Notes: generated by a model not told the origin, from the sequence alone. Shown: positions 25,100 to 38,682, numbered from the stretch's first letter. The stretch is 64,000 bases of DNA from Paragorgia papillata (GCA_035771165.1 JAWNZC010000349.1:2408501-2472500), one strand, 5' to 3'. Numbers and translations are program-made.

Positions 25100-26820
25100 C
25101 ATTAGGTTGTTCGACACAATTAGGAAATGTTCGAACCGCGTGTTTTTACCTATATATAACTGCCATAGCTTATGCTTAATTGCTTAAAACCACCATCTTT
25201 ATTAAGCAGTTAAATAATTAAATTCGTCATCAGCCATTGCCCCAGTGCTAGCCATAATTGCAGTGGTGCCTAGCCGCAATAGTTGGAATAGAGTCTAAAT
25301 AGAGTGGTAGTAAGTCTAATTTAGCTGGAGTAAGGTTGGTCACATAGTTGCTCGGGAAAATGTTGCATGGTGCTGTACGAAAGATGGTATATATTTGGTG
25401 GTGCTTTAATGGTGGAAAATTTTTCAATGACTGGCTGATTTTTGAAATTCATTATATAGAATGTAAAAACTATGATTTGATTATTTCTTCTTTTTTTATT
25501 CTATTTGTGATCCTAGATTTACGATCTTTGATGGAAGGACTCTTCTTTACACTGTAGGTTACTGTCCTGGGCAGAACACATAGAACATCAAAACACAGAT
25601 AGGATATATCTGTTGGAAACTTTAGTTCATCAATGTAAAATCAACTGTGTATCTTCACACACGAGTCAACTAAGTTACTACTACATTTTATTCTGTAGTA
25701 ATATTTAACGGTTGTGTTTGCATGTTTGAAGTATGTAATTATAAAGGATCGTTAATAACTTACGAAATAAGGTTAAAAAATGTAATTCTCACTATCATGC
25801 ACCTAAAAAGTCACCAAATTCTATAAAATATATACTCTTGATTTGCGCAATTTTAACCTGATTACTAGTCTGTTTTTGGTGATTGGTTGTCTTTGTCACT
25901 TGTCAGCATACCACTGACGCGGTCCACCATGTTCTTATATGCTTTTTATGTCACGCAATCAGTCTGACTTTAACAACAACAACGGCAACAACACACCTGT
26001 TGTGTGAAAGTCGAAAAAGAAAAATGAGTGTGCATGCGCTCTAACATGTAGCATGCTCCTTATACCTGAGATATACTAGAAAAAGACTGAAAAATATTGA
26101 AAAATACCAAGACTTAAAACAGCAATCAGGACAAGGTTTTGGAATTCTAAAAGTAAATCGTTTATCCCTGTAGAAACAGCCAAACAGGGCCATTTGGAAC
26201 AAAGATTAAAAACTTGAACATTTGGGTTACGAAAATAGGGATATAAAAGAAAGGCAAAGATTGTAAGAACATTACTATGTCTGTAGACACCAATTAATTA
26301 AAGCCACGAGGTGTAGTTTGCCGTTTCTACTCGTAAAGTTTCGGAGAACTCGAAATATAGTGTGGAAACACTCGCTCTGCGGGCTCGTGTCCCCGCTGTG
26401 ATTTTTTGTTCTCCAAAACATTCACTCGTATTCCTATAACTTTATGGAAATAGGGAAAATGTTTTCTATTTCTTACCTACTCATTGATTTTTAAAATATT
26501 AGTTTTTGTATTATCGGTTAACATTTTCGGATCGGTATAAATACTATATAAATACGCATGTTATCAATTTAAAAAAAACAAAAACACAAACACTAAAAGA
26601 TACAAATTAAACTTCAATGCGATAATACCACGTATTAATACAAGAAAACCTCTATGATATCATGATAATCTTAAAATTAAAGGAGCAAGTGTTTTTTTAG
26701 TGCCATGCAGTTGAATAGAGCGCCATGCTTGAGCGCCACGCAGTTGAATAGAGTCAAACCTCGCTAAATGATAGACCACCTTTGGCGCACGAAATTGTTA
26801 ATGAATAGAGTAAACCGAAG
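25100..26820. other. Intergenic, little recognised
   Basis: AT-rich with no supported exon. A short hairpin-like motif (acactcgctctgcgggctcg) at 26369 matches the cgag-core motif seen elsewhere. Confidence 0.4.
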
Positions 26821-28740
26821 TTACAACAACAACGTTTATCGGAACATGTAATTAAAAATCGATAAAGACTTGACATATAATAAGACACATTTTATAAGGA
26901 TGCAAGTCGGCATTATCGTTCGCACTGTCCTTCTCTCAGTAAAGGTTTCATCCTTGTGCACATGGTAACCAAGTACATACTGTTGGACAGAAAATCCATT
27001 AATTTTAATGAAGTAACGTACTATAAACCTAACGGGTGTATGTGATTCTAAAAGGACAGCATGCCAAGGTATGTATTCCGGTAGGCTCTTAGCTGAACGT
27101 CGATGTTTAGGCATTAACATTAGACGTTAAATAAGATTGGTATGCATGAGCCAAAAACCGTCAGCACGTATAACCCAACGTAAATATCTATGGATCTACA
27201 ATCCACATGCACGCAACGAATATTGGCAAATCGAATATGTCAAAAATAGGATGTATACTGAGTAAAAATGTGACAAAGGTTTATTAAAGAATTTTGTCGA
27301 AGTTTGTAGGACCAGGAAATCACAAATACCATGCCATATGTCATTCATGTCATGTTTTACACCCATTCGATTGGCCAGGACGACAATCGTAAGAAATGAT
27401 CGTAACGTTAAAAAGTGATAAAGGAAGGGCTCCGCTCTGTGCAAAGGGCTCCGCTCGAAACTTCAGTATTTCGTTATCAAAACTAATCTCGTTACCACCG
27501 TAATCAGTCATGGCCAGAAATCGAGGACAACATGGCGGCAAAGCATGCGCACTGAATCCCTTTTTAATTAATTCAATATGGCGTCCTTCAATAGATTTCT
27601 TAAGGAAATATAAAGAACAATCATTTTCGGTTATTTACTATTGTAAATTCCGACATGCGAACGTCCAAAACTTCACCAAATTGAACAATCGTTCAGCACT
27701 ACAATTTCTATTAAGTTTGGAGCGTCCTAAATAGGTTCCCGAGCCCCTCACAAACATATCTCTTATTCGCTGTTTAAAGTCTATTAATCTTCTATATCAC
27801 TTATTTTGGAGCTCCAATTTTGGCTGCTTCTGTGTTGTTTGTCCACGATGCGAACGTCTGAATTTGCTCAGGATGAACGTTACTTTGTTTTGCGGAGTTG
27901 TTCGTTCCACTTTTTCGTTGTTTAATAGGTTCCCAAAGACCTTAAAATGTACGATTTATTGCAGCCGAGTCGTTGTAATTTAATCCATCAAGCGCCGAGA
28001 TAAGTACTGAACTCGGCGTGAAGAAGCAATGCATTCCTCGATAATTTCGGGTTCTTGTCCGCCATTTCTTATGGAGCTGTTGCTAGGTTGCCAGGGTCTT
28101 AACCGCTGTTATTATTATTAAATGTGACTATGGATTCAGAAATAATAACCGAAATTTATGCGGCAATTTTTGTGAGTATGAGTGTACAGGCCTGTCTAGA
28201 CGATTAAACCTTTTGTAATTTGATATTTGGGTAAGAAATGGGTCAATAAGACATTTTAGCGAATAACTCTACTTTAATTTATTGCTATAGACTTCTGTTT
28301 ATAGCCGAAATGATCGATATTTAGCCATCAGAATTTTCAAATTAATATTTCCATCTAAATATGAGCCCACAGGCCACTGCCGCTGAGTGTCCTGGATTTC
28401 TAGCCATGTTACCACCTTTTCACTTTAGCCTTGTCGGAAACCAGGTTTACCGCCGACTAGCGGCTTACTACTGTAACAAAATCTTTTTGTGTGCAGTAAA
28501 TTCACAAGTGGTCAGGTTAGCTAGCCATAGCGTCTTCAGGCTAACGCATAAGTTAGGCCGTAAAACCGGTCAGTATACAATCATTAAATATTTGGTAGAA
28601 GTAAAGTGAGCAAGAAATGTCCCGTTTTGCTGTAAAGCACCAGCTTCGACTGGCCATTGTTGCCGTTTTGCTTCGGAACAATTTAGACAGCCATTGTTCT
28701 ACAAAATGGCGCAATGTCTAAGCCATGCATGTAAAGCTAT
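26820..28740. other. Intergenic, no supported gene
   Basis: Short ORFs at 27510-27734 and 28361-28609 have neither splice context nor recognisable domains. A partial gctccgctc..tcagtatttcgtta motif at about 27440-27480 matches the foldback family at 55.9 kb. Confidence 0.4.
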
Positions 28741-28742
28741 TA

Positions 28743-28928
28743 ATTATGGGTCGTTTTCACTCACGTGATCGGTGGCCCCGTTGGGGTGGTGAAACAATAC
28801 GAAATGTTTGAATAAGAATAGAGCTAAATTCCCATAGACTAAAGGTTGTGCACCAATATGACCGCCATTTCTTTGTTTCTGTGCACCAATATGGCCGCCG
28901 TGACGTCAGATGAAAACATGCAAGAATA
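28743..28928. repeat. Dispersed 180-bp repeat, copy 2
   Basis: Partner of 16553-16736; cgttttcactcacgtgatcg and ggtggccccgttggggtggt are shared, ending with caccaatatggccgccgtga. Confidence 0.8.
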
Positions 28929-28929
28929 G

Positions 28930-30468
28930 TGTGCAACTAATAGTGTGCAAACTAGATGGTAAACCATGTTTCTGACTAAGGGTTAAAGTTTTTATAAGGA
29001 TTAGGCGACCCATAAAATCTCCTGCCGTGATATGCCATGCTAATTTTTTTTGTTTTTCCACTTTTTTTACCGAAAGCAACATCGGTTAAATCGGTTTAAA
29101 AAACACATTATTTCTCCTTTTGGTTTATTGTATCATATAGACAGGCCGTAAGAAACAAACATTTTCGTGACAACTATATCTGGCAAGCCCTAGAAAGGGT
29201 TTTTCGGCCTCTTTATGATTTCAAAAGATCCTCTGTATTCTAAAGTTATTTTTAAAAGTAATGCATATTATGTATACACGCGCTACGTTTGCATGTTAGT
29301 AGTACTTCGTTTGCATAATCGTATGCTTCACGTAAAAACGGTCCTAATTCTGTTATATTTTTTAACAACATAGAAGAAAACTCTTTATTTGTATGTCATG
29401 AGCATGTAGACATCCCCTTCACGATTTTTATGGAGTTTCGCGTTCTGCCAAGGTGAAGATATATCTCTCGACAAAGTTTCAAACATTTGACGGCAAAGAA
29501 ACTTCGTAATTTAGCCACCTGCATACAAAAACAAAACAATGAATACATAGACGCACCACTTCACACACCCGCAAAAAGAAGTTTACGCCTGTCGGCGGTC
29601 CAGTGGTTAGCAACGCAAAAATAAAATTCGCCACCAAGCAAAACATCTTTCACATAGCAACAACTGCATTGGGTATTCCAATTTGAAACCCACGTAAATT
29701 CACGTTTACGCTATTTAAAGTCAAGTCTAGGATATTGAAGATATTAAACTCCTGTTTTCCACATTTTTGGCATTAATTGTTGAAAGCGTTTCAAGTTAAT
29801 CAACTAAAATAGAATCTACTATCGAGCAAATGCGATTCATTGAACGTGCACGCGGTAACTAACACATGCACATGCATGTCGTTATAACCATGCCAACTGT
29901 TCACGTGATGAAATTACTCTTTTATTCAGTAAAAAAATATTTTTGAAAATCGTATTGGGACCTTGTTTCTTTAAAGTGTGTCCAGTAAAACCTTTCCATT
30001 TTGTTGATTATCGTCCTGCATGCATGGGGAATGTTTTAATGTCGGACACTGATATCCGCTTACACTATTCGCTCTGGCAAGTGAACGAAGTTTGTCGGGA
30101 TGACAATCCTAAGGAATATCATGTCGATAAACGTGATTAACAGTAAATAAATTACTTTTACCGTATAATCCATTCATATATAATTTGATCATGCAAAACA
30201 TTTTGACAAAAACACTTTGAGTAATTCTTAATCCCGAATATAGATAAACGTATATATAAATTGATAGATATTTCAGGAAAAAGAAAACTATAGCTATTGC
30301 AAGAGTTATGCATGACTCATGAATCCTGTTGGTCTGCTGGACCTATTATAAACAAAACCGCAATAGGATACGAGACGTCAATCCGTGAGCTAACTTACAA
30401 TGCCAAGAAACTATGATTAACCGTGCCAGAGATTACCTGTACAATTTTTAAACAAATTCCTTGTTATG
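28930..30468. other. Intergenic, nothing recognised
   Basis: No supported exon or strong repeat; a 65-codon ORF at 29943 has no supporting context. Confidence 0.4.
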
Positions 30469-30469
30469 A

Positions 30470-30642
30470 AATAGACCTTATTCAAAAATGGCTGCCGAAT
30501 TAAGATTCTTTTATATATATATAAATTAGCCCTTATGAACTCGTTTTCATGTTTTTTACTTTAAAACGAGGTCATAAGGGCTAATTTATATGCACATAAA
30601 ATAATTATAATTCGGCGGCCATTTTTGAATAAGGTCTATAGT
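30470..30642. mobile_element. MITE, about 170-bp inverted repeat
   Basis: atagaccttattcaaaaatg and gcccttatga are mirrored by tcataagggc and catttttgaataaggtctat. Ends in tat. Confidence 0.85.
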
Positions 30643-31139
30643 CTTGTCTGCCCGAAAAAAAGTACAATTCTGCATGAATCATCGTTTATCGACCAGATCA
30701 GAACAAAATCCAACATCACAATATCTACATGGTATTGTTATTTCCACTCTTACTGCCATTCTCATTGTCACTTTTATTCTTATTCCTATTTCTATTCACG
30801 TTTTCTTTTTTCCTAATTTATTTTAAATATCTTTATTCTTATCTTTGTCCTATCTTTATAGTCTTTCTTGCCTTATACGACTATCCTCCTTCTTATTAAT
30901 ATGTTCTTATTCTGATTTTCTTAATATTCCTATTCTTGCAAAAAATCGCACTAATTTAATGCAACACCTGTTTTTTATATCTTAGCAACCAAGCGCTAAA
31001 GCAGCAATTCCAAGTGTTAAAAAAATTACTAATTCGAATGATTTAGCTTGATCTTTCCGCATACAGAATTTGCAATTACCGGTAACATACGCAATTATAG
31101 TCCAAACAAACTGCACCGAAAATTTGTAAGCTTATCACA

Positions 31140-32578
31140 CAGATTAAGATGCGCATTTTCCCACAGAAGCAAAATATTAAAATGTAAAGTATAAATGAAA
31201 GCTTCTGACGTCCAGTAAACGTACGACAATTGAGCTATATATAACAACCGAACGGTAATGCAAATAGGAGTAACAGAAAATTTAAAAAAAAACCATAGAA
31301 GTTGTGCATATATAACGATGTGTCACAATACACAACTTCCATCCAAACTACTTATTGAAAAGATATCTAATTTAGAAATAAACTGAAAGTTTAGGTAATG
31401 GCCAGTGAAGTTATGCCGATGAAGAAACACTCCGCTTAAGACCAAGGTAATTATTTCAACACGTATATACGCAGGTTAGAACGCCCATGCACAACGTCTG
31501 TTGCGGCTAACCGTAACCCGCTTGTTGGCGCTTCGTGTAAGAACTACTAAGTCTTTGATGCAGCGCCAAACTTTGCAGGGCTAAAACCTTGCCATACAGA
31601 AAAGATATACATTGTCAACGTGAAATATGACAACTTTAATAATGTTTTCGCAGTAAAATTAACCAGTTATTAAAACAACGCATGCAACCGCATACATGCA
31701 AATAAATAAAATAGTCAATGCGTCGGTTAATTTATATACGTTTAGCAAACACAATTTTAATAAAAAAAATATTGTAGCTATTACATGTTTTCTCTAATAA
31801 AACATCTAGAAGCATGTCGTTTAAATGCGCATGCAAATTTTATCTTTAAATGGTAACCGCTGAAATGTAAAAAACGTATGATGGTAAAAGTTACCATCAC
31901 GCAGATTAAGATGCGCATTTCCCCACAGAAGCAAAATATTAAAATGTAAAGTATAAATGAAAGCTTCTGACGTCCAGTAAACGTACGACAATTTAGCTAT
32001 ATATAACAACCGAACGGAAATGCAAATAGGAGTAACAGAAAATTTAAAAAAAACCCATAGAAGTTGTGCATATATAACGATGTGTCACAATACACAACTT
32101 CCATCCAAACTACTTATTGAAAAGATATCTAATTTAGAAATAAACTGAAAGTTTAGGTAATGGCCAGTGAAGTTATGCCGATGAAGAAACACTCCGCTTA
32201 AGACCACGGTAATTATTTCAACACGTATATACGCAGGTTAGAACGCCCATGCACAACGTCTGTTGCGGCTAACCGTAACCCGCTTGTTGGCGCTTCGTGT
32301 AAGAACTACTAAGTCTTTGATGCAGCGCCAAACTTTGCAGGGCTAAAACCTTGCCATACAGAAAAGATATACATTGTCAACGTGAAATATGACAAATTTA
32401 ATGTTTTCGCAGTAAAATTAACCAGTTATTAAAACAACGCATGCAACCGCATACAATTGTAGCTATTACATGTTTTCGCTAATAAAACATCTAGAAGCAT
32501 GTCGTTTAAATGCGCATGCAAATTTTATCTTTAAATGGTAACCGCTGAAATGTAAAAATCGCATGATGGTAAAAGTTA
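31140..32578. repeat. 0.7-kb direct tandem duplication upstream of gene B
   Basis: 31140-31892 and 31902-32578 are nearly identical (starts cagattaagatgcgcatttt, offset 762 bp). Copy 2 lacks about 75 bp present in copy 1 near 31696-31771. It has no ORF. The array ends about 500 bp before the gene B start. Confidence 0.9.
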
Positions 32579-33084
32579 GTGGCAGTATCTGCTTCGCTCA
32601 GTGCGGCTCGGATATACTTTTCCAACCTTAACAAAGCTTAAATCAATCATCAATAGTTACAGCAATCATTCAGTTAAACTTTCAAACAAATATTGCAACA
32701 AAAGTTGACAGGGTGATAACAATGAGGTTATACACAAACTGGTACTTCTCAGAAGATCGAAATTAACTGACGTACAAAACACAAATATTGAATTGCGGTT
32801 TCAAATTAAAGACACCGATTCTTAGTAACCAAGAAAACGCACACGTATATTAGCCCAGTGAATGAGTTTTTGCTCCACGTTGGAAGAACTGGACATTACA
32901 ACCTAACCTAAACATTGAAGGGTAAGTTTGTTTCCCGAATAACTATACTTTGTGATCCAGTTGTAGTTCAAAACAATTTCTATTGTAATTGTATTTCAAT
33001 TTAAAAACCAGGCTTTACATGTACCTAGTTCCAGCACTCATTTGTCTTTGCCTTATTCTTAGAGATCATATAGACGAATGTATC

Positions 33085-34830
33085 ATGTCGCCTTGTAAAC
33101 CAAAATACCTGAGGTATATCATTGGACTGTTCGTAGTAGCAATAAGCGCAGTCCATGCAAAGAAAGGTATGATTGGCATTCCTGTATCTATTAATCCAAT
33201 AGTTCAGGCGTCATGCATGGAGATGTCGAGCATGTCAAAATTTTTCTACCAAATGGATAAAGACTTTTACTCTCGAGTAACTGTGTCCGATGCGGCACGG
33301 CACGAAGACAAAAATATTGCCGAACTCATAAAAAAGAAGATTGGAGTCCTGTTCCTGATCACTGCATCTTCTCACGTATCGGGATCATTGACAATGAACA
33401 ACCTGAAATATGCGAAACGTAACAGCAAATGGTCTTACAAAATCCCTGTTCAGCAAATAATACAAGAATCTAATGGAACTTTCACAAAACTCTCAGACAA
33501 AATACCGATGTACAGAGTACAAAAACTAGCAATGAAGGCACTAGAACGAAGATATGGATTCAGCGTAGACGCTGTCCAAAATAAACTTCATCTGAAACCT
33601 ATGGAATTTTATGCAGTAGACGAAGAACAATGGATTGATGTTGTTGGTATTATCACAGAATATATCATCAAAAATAGATCTAAAATACTGAACTTAACTC
33701 CATGCTATTTGGCTGAGCTGGTCAATAAAACTCAGAAAGAAATGGCAGCATTCACGCTTGATGAAGTTGACACGTTTCTTTATAATACCAGCATGCTGAT
33801 GGAACAACTGCCATTATATAAACAATCTGTTGTATCTAATTTGTATAAAACGTTCGACATTACAGCAACACAACTGGCAAGTATGAGCAATACCAATATC
33901 ACTGTCATAAATACTATGGGAGTAAAGAATTTAATAGAACTTCTCACGACAACCATTCTGAAAAAGTTCCATCTCACTGACATTTCAGCCTCTTATCAGA
34001 AACCTGAAGCAGAAATTAAGATTCCTTGCCGATTAGAGTGGGATTCCTTTAGAATCGCCGTCATTCTGGAAGCTTTCAAGAACGAAGCAAAAGAAATGTT
34101 TATCACCAGCGAAACACTCGCATCTCTTATTCGTGTATCTCACAATGACCTGAAAACATTTTCGTTAAACAAAATGTTACAGCTGGTTGGAACAGTCATC
34201 AAGCCATTGAAACACGATAAAAAAGTGATTGAAAATCATACGTTGTTAATGTTGAGAAATATCCATGGATCAAAAAGGCTAAGAACTAACAAACACAATG
34301 TTCTTTATTTGTTGAAACGTTTCACAAACTTCTCCAAACGTCAGTTGAGGGTATTGTACGGTTGGACGTCACACGATTATCATTTTGCGAAACTATTTTC
34401 AGTCGATGATCTGGCAAGAGAATGTTCCCTTGATGTTTATAAACATAGCTTGCTCTCACTAGCAAGATTAAACGTGGGCGAAGTGAACAAAGAGTTAAAG
34501 TGCCAAACCTTTTCAGCATTAAGAATGGTTTGGGGTCAAGCAAGTCTTCGTGATTTGAAAGAAATATTCAGTGCATCGACACATGTTCCACTTGACAAGC
34601 CTATCGCAAATACAGTGAGTCTACTCACAAACTCGTCTACGACGATCATTTGCCGTGTGCTGAGTAACACACTGGAAATTCAATGGCTGTTGAAAAGAAT
34701 ATCTTTAAACAACATCTCAGCGTTGACGAACTACACGACAGATTACTTAAAAGAGCTTCCTATTCAACGCATTATGATAATCATGCATGAACTGCGCAAC
34801 GCTGGTTCGTTTGAAGCAGACAGAAATTTG
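33085..34830 (+). CDS. Gene B exon 1: signal peptide and full helical ectodomain
   Basis: Single 582-codon exon ending RNL|gtaagt, phase 0. It carries repeated helical units in which a hydrophobic position and an N-x-S/T are followed by [FL][ST]xxx[MVL]xxL, for example LAELVNKTQKEMAAFTLDEV and LIRVSHNDLKTFSLNKMLQL. Four cysteine positions are shared with C and D. The 3' end of a noncoding first exon may be at about 32920 (gggtaag), with an acceptor at 33011. Confidence 0.8.
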
Positions 34831-37800
34831 GTAAGTTCTTTTTTATAGTTGTGCATTATACTTATTATAAAATAACACGTATACTACGCGAGCCTTGATT
34901 GGTCAATTGCCGTGTTTGGAACACGGAAAATTCCCGCCAAAACGATTTTTGTCGGACAGTATATCATATTCACTTGTGATTATTTTATAAAAGAAATACC
35001 AAAATGGTTTTTTCCGTGTTTGGAGACTCTTATCCAAACACTTGGGAAATTGCTCGACTTTCGAAAAGCTAAAAACACTCGCCTACGGCTCGTGTTTTGT
35101 TACGCTTTTCTCAAGTCTCGCAATTTCCCGCGTGTTTGGATCAGAGTATCCAAACACGGAAAACCATTTGGTATTTCTTTAATACTATACGTATTTACAT
35201 TATTTTATATAAATACTATATTTTGTAGGATTATTTTCACATCTTTCTTAGTTTTATCAAACATCTTTAGAGTGTATCAAAAGAGTATGTTTTTTAAAAC
35301 TATGTTGATACAGAAAGTATTTATATCAATCAAGTGTTTCGGACGAAACGTTTCAGTAAAAATTAATGGAGCTGTGGTTTGAGAACGGCATAAATGACTC
35401 TTATATACTTATATACATGGTACCGTAACTTGCACGGTCACGTGTTAACACTTCTTTTGTCTTACACGGTTCAGAATTCGACCGCTGGAGTTGCGTCCTT
35501 TCTGCAATTTATAAATAAAATGCAGCAGATCTATCTGTTGTATTACATTAAAACTTTCGCTAAAATATTGCGCAGATACATTTTAGACAAAAATATATAA
35601 ACGTAAATGGCCATGTTATTTGATTATGGGACAGACAAGTTGTAAATTTTGATTGTCATAATGTACCCGCATCCTGTTCCCTTTAAGTGTTGACATTGTG
35701 CAAATTTGGTGTGCTATACAATCTTCAGCATTCATCACACGACTTTGTACAAACTTAACACGGACGTACAACATTGTATATATAGGAGGCACAGGAAAAC
35801 AGGAAACCCCACCTCATACTTGTTTACACAAAACCGTACAGTTCTGCAAATGTGCAAAACAAAACAACTGTATATAGTCGAGGAGGAGAAGCGAGAAAAA
35901 GTCGACCACGTAGCACCCCCACTACACAATAGTTTTGACTCCAGATTATAATAGGCTGATACCCATAGAACATTGCTAGGTCAGTCGTCATAGAGGGGGT
36001 GGGTGGTCCTTTAGTTGACAGACTTAAAGTGCACATGAAACGAAAATTAAGTTTGTCTTATTTGAAAGAACACTTAAAATGATAGAGTAACATCTTTTGC
36101 AGTTTTTCGTTTCCTTGCTTCGTTGTTGAGATATTTCAGTTTGTTTGAAATGGAAATTAAACAACTTGACGTCACATGTGCATAATGAGTTATCAGAGAA
36201 GGTTATATATCTTTGCTATTATCAAACATAATCACTTTTTGTTCTATGTTGCTTTATAAAATTCTACATGTTTGGCCATGTGCGAGAAACACACTCACAT
36301 ATACTTCCTTCGAATTAAGTTTGGTTTGATAATAGCAAGATAAGATTAAGATTAAGATTATCATATATATCCTACCACATCTGGAATACTGCGCAGCCCA
36401 GTTCTAATTGGTATTGGAAAAATGCAAAGTAACAAGCTTGAAGAAGCAAATTATTATAATTATGCTTAGAACACTGTTGAATTCAGCAAAGAGCAACACG
36501 TATGAACAGGTTCTCCGCCAAGTTGACATGAAGACTTTAACTCACCGAAAACGGTTTCATTCGTTGGTGTTACTTTATAAGTGTATTAAAGAGCAAGGAC
36601 CTATCTACATTCAAGAATTCTTTAAGACCAGAGTAGTACCATACAATATACGCGGATCCGCACAAAGCTCGAACAACCAATATTTAACTCTTCATGGTCC
36701 AAGAATTCTTTCAGCTGCATAATTAGTCGTCTATGGAATAACGTCCCAGATACAGCTCACAACGCAGATAATGTCGCGTATTTTAAGAAGATTTTAAACA
36801 ATATTGACCTTAATATTGATATTTATGTTGCATGATTGCAAGCACATAAATTTTAATTCTTATATTCATTTAACACCTTAATATATAACTGATTATATAC
36901 TTACATATTATTTATTCACATGTTTTAACTTTTGTACTATATTAACCTTACTTATTTAATGGCACGTCCATGTTTTAACGAATCTTGTACTCCTAAGTGT
37001 TAAGTGGATAAATAAAGTATGATGATGATGATGATGAATTCGACGTCATCTGTGCGCTTCGCTATTAATATTCAGCACTAACATATTGTTATTTGTTTAT
37101 ATTACATATAGGATATTACCACGATTAATTATTCATCCAAGACGGTATCAGAATTTAACGAAGAGTTCAAGAAACTTGGTAAACAGCACGTACGGCATGA
37201 AAGCCCCACAGCACTTCCACGTTCATTATCAACAAGAACGGCACCAGGTTTGTTTATAAGTAATATGACTTTAAAAAATATTACGATATGAGATTTATAC
37301 GTATTCACCAGTTTATAGATAACTGTTACTGCTTATCAGTTTTTATTCTACAACTTAGTTCATGAGCGATCTAACGCAGAATTCCCGTATCAAGGGCCGG
37401 ATTAGTAAAGAATTTGTAAATAAACTATTTTACAGACACCGTTTAAATTCAGTGTATTTTGAGCAGTTTGAATTAAAGTAGTCAAATATAGAACACAATG
37501 AAAAGAAATACCAGATAGACTTTACACCAGTCCCCTATAGAGTGAATCATAAAAAAGAAAAACCGGGAGAAATAAAGAAAACTAAGAAATATTGCATGCA
37601 TGTATAGTGATATGAAAGGCTCTTGATAAAATTAATATTACAGGCAAACAAAAATCCCTAAACAATCATCATTATAGCTATGGTAGCCAGAAACACGGAA
37701 TGAAATTCATTAGCCATGCACGAAAGCAAAGAACCTGAAAAAGTTACTTGGAGCCTGAACACAAAAACATGCATATAAACCAGTTGGTTTTACTGTTTTA

Positions 37801-38089
37801 GTATAAACCAACTTGTCAGACAAAATATTGGTTTAAAAAAGCAAACCGAATTACCTCCTTCTTTGCCATTGTTTTGCATTTGGAAATCGACTCCTTTCGC
37901 TACTAGTTATCTATATCGCCAATAGACAGTGAGTAGCTCAGCCAATCAGAATGCAAAATTATAATCCACTATAGGTTCGACTAAATTTTTAACTTATAAT
38001 TTCTGTCAATTTTCTCTTTCCTTGTAGGCAATGGATTATCAGCAGCTCTATGTGTTGCTGTTTTGATCGGATATGCAACAGGCTTCTGA
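33085..38089 (+). CDS. Gene B: secreted ectodomain protein with predicted GPI anchor
   Basis: Spliced model: 33085-34830, 37112-37247 and 38028-38089, 647 residues. The first exon holds a signal peptide (RYIIGLFVVAISAVHA), then IPVSINPIVQ, SKWSYKIP, DEEQWIDVVGIITE, CYLAELVNKT, CRLEWDSF, WTSHDYHFAKLF and a Cys pair, all shared with genes C and D. The second exon (DITTINYSSK...) is a polar linker. The third encodes NGLSAALCVAVLIGYATGF and a stop: small residues and a hydrophobic end with no cytoplasmic part, the layout of a GPI attachment signal. Splice sites are gtaagt, gtttgt and cttgtag. AATAAA lies at 38269. The start at 33085 was chosen by alignment with the paralogs; in-frame ATGs at 33019 and 32989 would add a second hydrophobic stretch. 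I do not recognise the family. Confidence 0.75.
34985..35195. mobile_element. Inverted-repeat element in gene B intron 1
   Basis: aaagaaataccaaaatggtt with ttccgtgtttgga on the left is mirrored by tccaaacacggaa and accatttggtatttcttt. The core reads acactcgcctacggctcgtg, the cgag motif again. Confidence 0.8.
36030..36345. mobile_element. MITE related to 7106-7415
   Basis: gtttgtcttatttgaaagaa and gatatttcagtttgtttgaa match the other copy; the right half is shorter. Confidence 0.65.
36361..37037 (+). pseudogene. 3' end of a LINE (reverse transcriptase C-terminus), broken
   Basis: The translated pieces read PHLEYCAAQF, then HRKRFHSLVLLYKCI, QGPIYIQEFF, and in another frame SFSCIISRLWNNVPD: the C-terminal signature of CR1/L2-type non-LTR reverse transcriptases. 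It has an in-frame stop after CAAQF and a frame change near 36710. It ends in (GATGAT)n, the usual 3' tail. A 5'-truncated dead copy in the first coding intron of gene B. Confidence 0.8.
37112..37247 (+). CDS. Gene B exon 2: polar linker
   Basis: The acceptor is attacatatag and the donor gtttgt. It enters in phase 0 and leaves in phase 1, exactly as the second exon of gene C does (45601-45781). It encodes about 45 polar residues (Lys, Ser, Thr, Glu). It is short compared with the stalks of A and D. Confidence 0.6.
38028..38089 (+). CDS. Gene B exon 3: GPI-type C-terminus
   Basis: The acceptor tttctctttccttgtag is strong. The exon encodes GNGLSAALCVAVLIGYATGF and TGA at 38087-38089. There are no charged residues after the hydrophobic stretch, so a GPI signal is more likely than a transmembrane helix with a tail. 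Confidence 0.65.
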
Positions 38090-38268
38090 CAAGAATGTAT
38101 ATTCAAGATGACAAGAAAACCAAGGAAAACATCGATACATATATTCAATATCTCCACGCCAGCGCCCATATATTTATATAACGCGCCCTGCATGTGTATA
38201 TATGTTAATTTCATAAACACCAACACCAACACTATAAATTGGGGCTAAATTTTACTGCACTCAAACAC

Positions 38269-38274
38269 AATAAA
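38269..38274 (+). promoter_or_regulatory. Probable poly(A) signal of gene B
   Basis: AATAAA (within caataaataag) lies 180 bases after the stop codon of gene B. Confidence 0.5.
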
Positions 38275-38534
38275 TAAGCACAATTTTCAATGTATCATTG
38301 AACTAATATCTTTAAATGTAAAGATATAAAAGCTTTTACACGTTTTTTTCTCAGTGACCAAAGACTATATGTAATATAAAATAGACAACCTGTAAGATGC
38401 CATGATTACTCATGCATTTCTAACATCCCTCATCAGAATGCATATTCCCCCTCAAAAGATGGAAAATTTGTAATTTTTCGTTCATTAACATGAATGATCA
38501 AACGTGAAAAGAGCATTGATTGACACCAGAAGCC

Positions 38535-38670
38535 AGTTGTATAAAACTCTTGACGCCAGTTTAACTACCCGCTGCGTAGTTAACTTATCAAACACTATAG
38601 TCTGGTTCTGAATGGCTAGAATTAAGCTCTAGTTACAGTTAATGATAACTACATTTTTATACAACAGACC
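38535..38670. mobile_element. MITE-like element (ccagttgtataaaa ends)
   Basis: gccagttgtataaaactctt on the left is mirrored by atttttatacaacagacc on the right; the interior has paired taactac/gtagtta motifs. Confidence 0.65.
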
Positions 38671-38682
38671 CCAGGCTTTTTT

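Noticed and set aside
27510..28609. Two ORFs of 74 and 82 codons
   Set aside because: No acceptor or donor in the right place, no domain, no poly(A) signal; likely chance.
36408..36722. Apparent 104-codon gene
   Set aside because: It is the C-terminal part of a broken LINE reverse transcriptase, with frame-shifted continuation and a GATGAT tail.
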